A stretch of 7,155 nucleotides of DNA from Candidatus Pacearchaeota archaeon UBA284 (GTDB lineage: Archaea > Nanobdellota > Nanobdellia > Pacearchaeales > UBA284). Below are positions 1 through 6,300 of this stretch, piece by piece; position 1 is the first letter of the stretch; every line of letters starts with the position of its first letter. The notes beneath the pieces are model-generated. The model was given only the letters and a program-made list of their open reading frames with translations, did not search any database and had not been told where the DNA came from. The DNA is taken from positions 8,714 to 15,868 of the forward strand of contig DAKN01000103.1 in assembly GCA_002499185.1 (NCBI GenBank), given 5' to 3'. The position numbers were made by a program, and so were the translations under genes.

Positions 1-254
1 ATTGGTATATTACCCTTGGTCCTGGAATAAAAAAATCGAAAAGCTACAGAAAAATTGCAAAAAAAATGCCATTAAGCAGAATTATGCTAGAAACTGATGC
101 TCCTTGGTGGGGCTTTGGACAAAGAAATGATCCAACGAGTGTAAAATTAGTTTGCGAAGTTATTGCAGAAGAGAAAAATCTTCCAATAGAACAAGTCGAA
201 AGACAAACAGATTTAAATGCAAAAGAATTTTTTAATTTAAATATTAAAATATAA
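1..254 (+). CDS. tatD: TatD-family metal-dependent hydrolase, C-terminal fragment (5' end outside window)
   Basis: Only the last 83 residues are visible; the reading frame is open from base 3 to the TAA at 252-254, so the gene starts upstream of the window. TatD proteins are TIM-barrel metal-dependent hydrolases, usually about 250-270 residues, with 3'-5' exonuclease/DNase activity. The visible part carries the family's late hallmark LETDAPWW (visible residues 29-36). Its Asp (codon 96-98) corresponds to the conserved metal-site aspartate of TatD. It is followed by RNDPTSVKLVCEVIAEEK, matching the usual 'RN-x-P-x-x-V' helix and 'iAe-kg' segment, and by the closing NAKEFFNL helix. The ATG at 66 is internal, because homology to the family continues upstream of it (ITLGPGIKKS). 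The next gene follows after 37 nt with no evident terminator. The family call is firm; the substrate (DNA or something else) cannot be told from this fragment. Confidence 0.88.
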   Translation, partial: WYITLGPGIKKSKSYRKIAKKMPLSRIMLETDAPWWGFGQRNDPTSVKLVCEVIAEEKNLPIEQVERQTDLNAKEFFNLNIKI

Positions 255-277
255 AAAAAGTAAATTAAAAAATAAAA

Positions 278-282
278 GAGGT
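278..282 (+). promoter_or_regulatory. Shine-Dalgarno for the small membrane protein
   Basis: GAGGT lies 9 nt before the ATG at 292, in an otherwise A/T-only stretch. It supports this start. Since no clear TATA box separates it from the upstream gene, it suggests translation from a shared transcript with the TatD gene. Confidence 0.55.
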
Positions 283-291
283 AAATAAAAA

Positions 292-576
292 ATGATTAAT
301 ATCTTGGTTTATTCATTTATAGGAATATTAATTCTTATGGCACTTCCAGCAGGATATTATATTGCATATAGCACAAGTGAAGAACTAAAATCAATAAGGA
401 AGTATCTTAATTTTACAAAAATTATTTCATTAGGATTAACACTCTTTTCAATACCTTTTATTTTTGCATTTGGAAAAGAATTTATAATTATCCAATTGTC
501 TTTTCTTTTTATATTTTTATTTGTTCTTGGAACAGAGTTTTATTCTCGGCATAAGGGTTATTGGCATAAAAGATAA
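292..576 (+). CDS. Small membrane protein with three predicted transmembrane helices, function unknown
   Basis: This 94-residue protein is almost entirely hydrophobic. Predicted helices are about residues 3-25, 42-60 and 63-83. They are separated by a short charged loop (STSEELKSIRKYLNF, 27-41) and followed by a basic, aromatic tail (YSRHKGYWHKR). The segment LPAGYYIAYSTSEEL (18-32) has a Pro-x-Gly-x-x-Ile-Ala, then Glu-Leu pattern. From memory this recalls small three-helix proteins that recur in DPANN genomes, but that resemblance is unverified. By the positive-inside rule the basic loop and the basic tail would both be cytoplasmic. That cannot be reconciled with one simple three-helix path unless one hydrophobic stretch is re-entrant, so the topology is uncertain. 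The start at 292 is chosen for the GAGGT site 9 nt upstream. It probably shares a transcript with tatD. No catalytic motif is visible and no function can be assigned. Confidence 0.7.
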   Translation: MINILVYSFIGILILMALPAGYYIAYSTSEELKSIRKYLNFTKIISLGLTLFSIPFIFAFGKEFIIIQLSFLFIFLFVLGTEFYSRHKGYWHKR

Positions 577-645
577 ATTTAATCGCACGTAACTGCACTC
601 TTTAAATCTCAAAAAATATTTAAATCCCAAGAGCTCTAAAAAACT
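577..645 (+). promoter_or_regulatory. Promoter of dph5, probably giving a leaderless mRNA
   Basis: The 69-nt gap holds an archaeal TATA-like box ATATTTAAAT at 616-625. Its centre is about 25 nt before the dph5 ATG at 646, so transcription would start at or next to the A of the start codon. No Shine-Dalgarno sequence is present between 626 and 645, which contains only a GAGCTC palindrome at 631-636. The octamer TTTAAATC occurs twice, at 601-608 and 619-626, so the upstream copy may be a second TATA-like element. No RNA gene or terminator is seen here. Confidence 0.6.
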
Positions 646-1389
646 ATGTTATATCTGATCGGCCTAGGATTAGACAAGAAAGATATAAGCTTTAGTTCTA
701 TTGAGAAAATAAAAAAATGTAAAAAAATATATCTTGAAAGTTATACTATAAGTTTTCCATATCCTGTAAAAGATTTAGAGAAATTTCTTTCAACAGCTGC
801 AAAAAAGAAGATAAAACTGATTATTTCTGACAGAGAATTGATGGAAAATAACATTAAAAAAATAATCCGAGAAGCAAAATACGAAGACATTGCAATTCTA
901 ATTTATGGCGATCCTTTAGCTGCAACAACGCATGCATCAATAATCGAAGAAGCAAAACAAGATAAAATAAAATATGAATTATTGCACGCTCCTTCAATAT
1001 TTACTGGAATTGCAAATACCGGTTTGCAATTATACAAATTCGGAAAAACGACAAGCATTCCAAAATGGCAGGACAATTTTAAACCAATGAGTTTCTTTAA
1101 TATTATATTAGAAAACCAGGCAATAAAAGCACATACTTTAATATTAAGTGATATCGGTTTGAAATTAGAAGATGCATTAAGGGAATTAGCACAAGCAGCA
1201 ATAGCGAATGATAAAGATATTTTGGGAGAGACCATTTTCATATGCTCAAAACTTGGAACGCGAAATGAAAAGATAACAAGAACCAAGATTTCTCAATTAA
1301 TAAAAGATAAAAAACTTCAGGCACAAATCAAAGAGCCCTTCTGTTTTGTTTATCCAGGAGAAATGCATTTCTTTGAACTAAAAGAGTAA
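646..1389 (+). CDS. dph5: Diphthine synthase (diphthamide biosynthesis methyltransferase)
   Basis: Dph5/DphB uses S-adenosylmethionine to methylate the modified histidine of archaeal translation elongation factor aEF2, the second stage of diphthamide synthesis in the cytoplasm. The 247-residue product is close to the usual archaeal length. It opens with the canonical MLYLIGLGL, which fixes the start. Family motifs follow in the expected order: YLESYT (29-34); YGDPLAATTH (87-96), the SAM-site loop of tetrapyrrole-methylase-like enzymes; HAPSIFTGIANTGLQLYKFG (114-133); HTLILSDI (163-170); and the closing YPGEMHFFE (236-244). No key motif is missing and no frameshift is visible. It appears to be transcribed from its own TATA box as a leaderless message. 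The downstream toxin-antitoxin pair has a separate promoter. Other diphthamide genes (dph2, dph6) are not in the window. Confidence 0.96.
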   Translation: MLYLIGLGLDKKDISFSSIEKIKKCKKIYLESYTISFPYPVKDLEKFLSTAAKKKIKLIISDRELMENNIKKIIREAKYEDIAILIYGDPLAATTHASIIEEAKQDKIKYELLHAPSIFTGIANTGLQLYKFGKTTSIPKWQDNFKPMSFFNIILENQAIKAHTLILSDIGLKLEDALRELAQAAIANDKDILGETIFICSKLGTRNEKITRTKISQLIKDKKLQAQIKEPFCFVYPGEMHFFELKE

Positions 1390-1451
1390 ATAACCAAAGA
1401 TTTAAATATAACCATTATTATGGTTATTATAACCTAAATGGAGGTTATTTT
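1390..1451 (+). promoter_or_regulatory. Promoter with two tandem palindromic operator-like sites for the MNT/HEPN pair
   Basis: A TATA-like box, TTTAAATATA, lies at 1401-1410, which predicts transcription start near 1428-1435. Two copies of ATAACC-N8-GGTTAT overlie it. The first is 1408-1427, where the arms extend to a perfect 8-bp inverted repeat (1408-1415 and 1420-1427, 4-bp spacer). The second is 1429-1448. Their pitch is exactly 21 bp, about two helical turns. A lone ATAACC half-site sits at 1390-1395, one base after the dph5 stop. The Shine-Dalgarno GGAGGT (1440-1445, 6 nt from the ATG) lies inside the second palindrome. This is the arrangement expected of an autoregulatory operator that blocks TATA access and transcription start, as is common in toxin-antitoxin modules. 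The binding protein is inferred. A hairpin in the mRNA masking the ribosome site is an additional or alternative possibility. Confidence 0.65.
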
Positions 1452-1952
1452 ATGAATTTAATAACTTTTTTGAAAAGTAATAAAAATACGAGAAAAATAT
1501 TTGGAAAAAGAGAAATAGAAATAATCGAAAAACAACTTAATGGAATTAAGCTAACGCAATCTGAAAAAAATCGCCTTTCCAGAGACATTAGAGAGAAATT
1601 TGAATTTATAAAAGAAGCTTCGAAATTTAAAGAGGAATTTGATCTTAAAAAAAGCCAAACAATTAAACAAATAATTAACGAAACTAAGGAGATAATTCTA
1701 GAAAATATAAATAAGAATAAAATAAAAACTATTTGGTTATACGGATCTTTTGTAGAAAATGAATTAAATTTTAAATCAGATATTGATATAGCAATTGAAT
1801 TTTTTAATATTGATAAAAAAGAAGCAACGATTCTAAGGAAAAAATTAATGGGAAAGGCAAATTCTAAGATAGATATTCAAATTTACAATACCCTTCTAAA
1901 TAAAATTAAAGAGGAAATTAAAACTAAAGGGAGAATTATATGGAAAGAATAA
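1452..1952 (+). CDS. mntA: MNT-type minimal nucleotidyltransferase (antitoxin of a MNT/HEPN pair) with N-terminal helical extension
   Basis: This 166-residue protein has a C-terminal minimal nucleotidyltransferase domain (about 65-166). It carries the exact GSX10DXD signature: G98-S99, then D110 and D112, which bind the catalytic metal. A probable third acidic residue is D141 in SKIDIQIY. In characterised pairs, MntA transfers AMP units to a tyrosine of the HepT toxin and so neutralises it; that activity is inferred here from intact motifs. Stand-alone MNT proteins are often near 100-140 residues. This one has an extra lysine-rich helical N-terminus (1-64), whose segment FGKREIEIIEKQLNGIKLTQSEKNRL could form a helix-turn-helix. 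That would suit binding to the palindromes just upstream. The ATG at 1452 is supported by GGAGGT 6 nt before it. The gene overlaps the toxin gene by 13 nt, implying translational coupling. Confidence 0.88.
   Translation: MNLITFLKSNKNTRKIFGKREIEIIEKQLNGIKLTQSEKNRLSRDIREKFEFIKEASKFKEEFDLKKSQTIKQIINETKEIILENINKNKIKTIWLYGSFVENELNFKSDIDIAIEFFNIDKKEATILRKKLMGKANSKIDIQIYNTLLNKIKEEIKTKGRIIWKE
1929..1934 (+). promoter_or_regulatory. Shine-Dalgarno for the HEPN toxin, inside the antitoxin gene
   Basis: GGGAGA lies 5 nt before the ATG at 1940, within the last codons of the MNT gene. It supports the 1940 start over internal alternatives and the coupled translation of antitoxin and toxin. Confidence 0.5.
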
Positions 1953-2359
1953 AGGATAAAATTAAAGAAATTGAATCTTATCTTCTCGAATTAGAAGAAA
2001 TAATGCCAAAAAATTTTGAAGATTATAAACACATCAAAACAAAAGCCGCATGTGAGAGATATTTTGAAAAAATTATAGAGGGGATTACTGATTTAACTTT
2101 TTTAATAATAAAAGATGGGCGATTAGAAATTCCTAGCGATGATAAGGGGGCATTTGATATATTGTCCAAAGAAAAAATAATTTCAGAAAAATTGGCGAAT
2201 AAATTAAAAGAAGCCAAGGGAATGAGAAATATTTTAGCACATAAATATGGTGAAACAGATGATGAAATCGTATTTCATTCAATTACTGAAGAAATACAAA
2301 AAGATGCAAATGAATTTATTAAAGAGATTAAGAAAATGATGTCAACAAATAAAGTTTAA
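1940..2359 (+). CDS. hepT: HEPN-domain toxin (HepT, DUF86-like RNase)
   Basis: The protein is 139 residues and all-helical in appearance. Its AACERYFEKIIEGITDLTFL stretch (37-56), followed by AFDILSKEKIISEKLANKL (71-89), matches the DUF86/HepT layout. The active-site motif RX4HXY is intact as R96-NILA-H101-K-Y103. R and H form the metal-independent RNase site in HEPN dimers. In studied systems the Y is the residue modified by the partner nucleotidyltransferase. HepT proteins cleave tRNA or mRNA; the target here is unknown. The gene starts inside the antitoxin gene (13-nt overlap), and the antitoxin comes first, as is often seen in MNT/HEPN operons. Nothing is truncated and the toxin should be active. 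Possible roles are defence against mobile elements or stabilisation of the region; the sequence does not distinguish these. Confidence 0.93.
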   Translation: MERIKDKIKEIESYLLELEEIMPKNFEDYKHIKTKAACERYFEKIIEGITDLTFLIIKDGRLEIPSDDKGAFDILSKEKIISEKLANKLKEAKGMRNILAHKYGETDDEIVFHSITEEIQKDANEFIKEIKKMMSTNKV

Positions 2360-2451
2360 AAACCCGATTTCACTAAATTTATAGATAGTAAATAAGGAAA
2401 GGTGACTTATAACGGAAAACCTTTTGGTTGTCATATAAAAAGAGGAAAAAC
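2360..2451 (+). promoter_or_regulatory. Promoter and 5' leader of the surface-protein gene pair
   Basis: A TATA-like element TAAATTTATA at 2374-2383 follows the toxin stop by 14 nt and predicts transcription start near 2404. This leaves a leader of about 45-50 nt. AGAGG at 2441-2445 is a Shine-Dalgarno 6 nt before the ATG at 2452. Between them a weak bulged hairpin can be drawn: TGAC (2403-2406) with GTCA (2430-2433), and AACC (2418-2421) with GGTT (2426-2429) around a TTTT loop, leaving 11 unpaired bases on the 5' side. No T-rich terminator is evident after the toxin gene. Confidence 0.5.
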
Positions 2452-3321
2452 ATGAAAGGAAAAATACTTTTGATTTTTGGAATATTTTTGATGCTGATAA
2501 TTTTTGTTTCAAGCGGGGTTATCTCACAAAACTACCAGGTTTGTTCTAGTTTATGTTATAATAGTCCCGGTTGTGTTAGCCCTATCATTTTTTGTGATGG
2601 ATCTTCTACAAAATATTGTTATTGTAATTGGATAAGTGATTGGGAATGTGGTTATGATAGGGTTTCAAATCCAATCTCTTGCGTAAATGATCCAGATTGT
2701 TGCCGTAATAATAATCAATACTGTAAAAATGGACAATGTGTTAATTGCTTAAATAACGGTCATTGTGTAGGAGCACAAGTATGTTATAATAATAATTGTT
2801 GCACTCCAGAAACAGAATCTGCTTTTTGCACCCGTAATAATAAAAACTGTGGTTCTTTTACGGGAACAGATAATTGTGGGATTCAAAGAACCGTAAACTG
2901 TGGAACATGTCCTTCAGGACAAACCTGCCAAAATGGACAATGTATAGTTACCTGTACACCTGCAACTTGTTCTTCTTTAGGAAAAAATTGTGGAACATGG
3001 CCAAATAATTGTGGGGGAACACTAAATTGTGGAACATGTCCTTCAGGACAAACCTGCCAAAATGGACAATGTCGGTTAGTAACCGCAGGATTATGTTCTC
3101 AGTATTCGAATTTATGGAAAAAATTTGAAAGAAACGAAACAGGAGGACACGATGCTTGTCTAAGCCCATATAATAATTGTATATTAAATAAAATAGGAAG
3201 TAATAAATTATTTGATCATTATTGTTATTATGGAAATACTATTCCAATATATAGAACAATGAATATTAACATGAAAATTAATTTAGGGGGAAATTTAAGA
3301 GAAAAGCTTGCAACAGATTAA
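2452..3321 (+). CDS. Secreted cysteine-rich repeat protein, function unknown
   Basis: The 289-residue protein starts with MKGK and a hydrophobic stretch to about residue 26, a secretion signal. The remaining chain has 36 cysteines, an even number in about 260 residues, fitting an extracellular disulfide-knotted protein. The first half (31-117) has irregular cysteine pairs such as CRNNNQYCKNGQC and CVGAQVCYNNNCC. Residues 126-164 and 173-207 are two related units ending in the identical CGTCPSGQTCQNGQC (150-164, 193-207). The last cysteine is C258; the final 31 residues (ending NLREKLATD) are cysteine-free and there is no C-terminal membrane helix, so the product is probably soluble. I choose ATG 2452, because AGAGG lies 6 nt upstream and the signal peptide starts there. 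An in-frame TTG at 2428 would add eight charged residues and has no ribosome site. The stop ends one base before the next gene's ATG. It may be a companion or a shortened paralogue of that larger surface protein. No enzyme motif is visible. Confidence 0.8.
   Translation: MKGKILLIFGIFLMLIIFVSSGVISQNYQVCSSLCYNSPGCVSPIIFCDGSSTKYCYCNWISDWECGYDRVSNPISCVNDPDCCRNNNQYCKNGQCVNCLNNGHCVGAQVCYNNNCCTPETESAFCTRNNKNCGSFTGTDNCGIQRTVNCGTCPSGQTCQNGQCIVTCTPATCSSLGKNCGTWPNNCGGTLNCGTCPSGQTCQNGQCRLVTAGLCSQYSNLWKKFERNETGGHDACLSPYNNCILNKIGSNKLFDHYCYYGNTIPIYRTMNINMKINLGGNLREKLATD
2899..2943 (+). repeat. Exact 45-bp direct repeat, copy 1
   Basis: This 45-bp segment encodes CGTCPSGQTCQNGQC and is identical base for base to 3028-3072, 129 bp (43 codons) further on. 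Identity at silent positions indicates recent duplication or conversion, not only protein-level selection. Confidence 0.95.
3028..3072 (+). repeat. Exact 45-bp direct repeat, copy 2
   Basis: This is the second identical copy of the 2899-2943 segment, in the same reading frame. Its core AAATGGACAATGT (codes for NGQC) also appears at 2727-2739 in this gene and at 6859-6871 near the end of the following gene, so the NGQC module is shared by both surface proteins. Confidence 0.95.
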
Positions 3322-3322
3322 A

Positions 3323-6300
3323 ATGAAAAATAAAAAATTGATTTTTGGAGCATCGGCTTTATTTATTATATTGATTATAATACCTTTATTAAACATTCCA
3401 ACAGCATCTGCCGGAATATCTTGTAATGGCATTTGCACTTACAACATGAATAGTTGTAATACTGGATTAAGTTGTATAAAACAAAATCCAGATTGTATTG
3501 GTTTTTGTACTTATGTTTGCAGAAATGCTTCTTGCCCAACAGATTTAGATTGCATCTGTCCAACATGCAATCAAACTTGTTCTTCAAATGTAGATTGTGG
3601 TAATAATGAGGTTTGTTTTGATTATTCTTTTCAAACAACTAGTTGTGGTTCGGGGTGTGGTGGCTGGTTTGGAAGTTCTTGTCCTTCAGGTATGACTTGT
3701 GTTGGAGCAAGTACTCTTACAAATTCTGGAAAATGTAGAAACACAAATTGTCAAAGTGAAACAGATTGTATTTGTTCTGTATGCAGAAATTCTTTATGTC
3801 CTAATGATGAAGATTGCATTTGTTCTTTTGGTTGTAATGCTTCATGTTATTCAGATTCTCAATGTATTTCTGGATTCAAATGTTATGGTGCTGTTCCAAA
3901 TTCTGGAATAGCTGGAAATTGTAGAAATCCCGATTGTTCAATATATGATAATTGTGATTGTTTTAGATGTCAAAATGATTCAAATTGTAATGATAACAAT
4001 GCAAACACAAGGGATTTATGTCAAAGCTGTTTTTCGTGTTCTTTTTGGGGTTCTGTTTCTGGAACATATTGTTATTTTCCAAGCATTGAATCAGATCCAG
4101 GTTGTTATCCTAACTTTTATACACCTACTGCAATAAATTCAACATGTTATCATTTTCCACGGACTGCTGAAAGAAATAATTGTTTTGATGGAAAAGACAA
4201 CGATGGAGATGGAAAAATAGATTACAAGGATGAGGATTGTGTAAATATGCAGTTAAAAACAATGTATGTAAATAAAGTAGAAAACTCTCCACTTTATATT
4301 AATATAACTTATCAAAATTTAGGAAATTCAAGCATTATTATTACTAATAATTATGTTCAAAATTATCATGCTTATTTATTGATTCCATTAAATCAAATAA
4401 ATTCACAAAATTGTCCTAATTATGGTTTTGGTGCATCCGGTTGGCCAATGTGTTCTTTTAACTATTCATTAAATAAATGTGTTTGTCCTTTGATTCCAAT
4501 AAGTGGAACAGAATATCAAATTTATCATCCAAACTTTGAAATAAATAGAATTTTTAATATTAGTATAAAAAACCGAGTAACAAGTGAAATTTTATATTTG
4601 GAAGGAGATTATCAAATAAGGGCATTATATGGGGTGTGCACTTCTGCAACCAAGGTCCAATATAGCGGCATCGGTGATGTTTGGGATAATTGTATTTTAA
4701 AAGAATCTAGAGATATAGATTTTAGTTTGCAGAGAAATTGTTATTATATAAACGGACAAAATTATTGCTGTGGAGTAAATGATACTGTTTGCCCTGCTGA
4801 CTTTGAAGATTTTGAAGGGAATCCGATTAATTGTGGTGAAATTGAAGATCCTAATTGTTATGTTGCTCCAATTCCATGCAGGATAACCTCTGCAAGCATA
4901 ACACCAAATTGTGACACAGATGGTGTATGTAATGCATCTGTTGATAAGATTAACATGAGCATAACTGTTGAAGATATTACGCGTTGTTCAAATGTAATAA
5001 ATGGCGGGAAAATGGAATTTACTGTTTCAAGCCAGACTGCTCCAGATGCAGCATTATCATCAAATAATGAAAGAATGCAACCAGATTTATCTTTTGATTC
5101 ATTTCAAACAGGAACATGTTCTTTAGCATTTAACAATACTTCAATAATAACAAGAAGTGGAAATATATTTAATGCTACTTGGACTGTTCAAATTCCCGCT
5201 GGATGTTATGGAAAAACTGTTAGAGCAACAAATGCTAAATTGTATAATTCAAGCAATATTCTAATTGCTTCAACAAATTCGGTGTCTGGTTCATTTACTT
5301 TTGCACAACAAATTATTGCACCTTTTGTTTCATTATATATTGAACCGGGTGAAAATATTTCAATGAATCGCGGAACATTTGTAACATATAAAATTTCTGG
5401 AATAAAAATAGATGGAACAATGCAAGAAATTACAAGTTTGGCAAATTATAATTTTCTTGCTGGCGGAGGAAATTTCACACAATCTCCAAAAAATAATATA
5501 ACTGCAAAAACAAATGCAGAACTTAGAAGATATGAATTAAATATCAGTTATTTGAATTTATATAAAATAGTAAATATTACTATTCTTAATCAAGATGCTA
5601 ATGTTTTATCTTCTATAATCTTAGAGCCAACATTTAAGAATTTATATCCTGGGCAAAACCAATTATATTCTGTTAAAGCATATTATTCAAATGCTCCAAA
5701 TAATGGTATTGATAAAACAACAAGTTCAAAATTCAATTCAAGTGATGAAAATATTGCTTACAAATCTATACTAGAAAATAATTTCACTGCAAAAAACATA
5801 GGAACAGCAATAATAAGAGCAAATTATACTGAAGGAACCGGAAGTTCGGCAATAACAAGATATACCCAAGCTTATTTTAATGTACAAATGCCACAAGAAA
5901 CACAACTTCAATTTATTAGAAGTTATTTAAATGGTCCAGATTATCTAATAAAAAATACACAAGACTTTTATTATCATTGGGCTGTTTTTAATTATACTAG
6001 CATTCCAGGAGGATATTTATTCGAAGTAGATAAAACTGCAGATATAACAACAACCTTTCTTTCAAATGAAACATCTAAGGCAACATTTGTAACCCCAAAA
6101 AATAAAATTAATGCAATAAATATCGGAATTGTAAACATAAGCTCAAACTATACTTTTAATTCTGTTAAAAGAGGAGCAAGTAAAAATCTTAGAATAATTG
6201 ATTCAAATATTGCTATTCCAAGAAATATAATTTTAACCCCTAAAACATCGAGAATTGCTCAGCAAGGAACACAAGTATATTCTGTTATTTTAAATTATAC

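Noticed and set aside
66..68. ATG at 66 as the start of a small 62-residue gene
   Set aside because: The frame is open to the window edge and TatD-like sequence continues upstream of this ATG, so it is an internal methionine.
577..645. A tRNA or other RNA gene in the gap before dph5
   Set aside because: The gap is too short and too AT-rich, with no cloverleaf stems visible. A TATA box explains it.
903..1286. Minus-strand open frame of 127 codons
   Set aside because: It lies wholly inside dph5, whose family motifs are intact, and it has no recognisable protein features.
2428..2451. In-frame TTG start giving an eight-residue N-terminal extension of the first surface protein
   Set aside because: It would place charged residues before the signal peptide, has no ribosome site, and lies across the real leader. 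ATG 2452 has AGAGG 6 nt upstream.
2899..3072. CRISPR-like or mobile-element origin for the 45-bp repeats
   Set aside because: There are only two copies, both in frame within a coding region, with related coding sequence between them. No array, terminal inverted repeats or transposase are present.
3308..3322. In-frame TTG start five codons before the ATG of the large surface protein
   Set aside because: It lies inside the previous gene with no ribosome site, and the signal peptide begins naturally at ATG 3323.
3699..4136. Two short plus-strand open frames within the cysteine-rich head
   Set aside because: They are shifted readings of cysteine codons (TGT read out of frame as Val and Leu) in a gene with a clear signal peptide and repeats.
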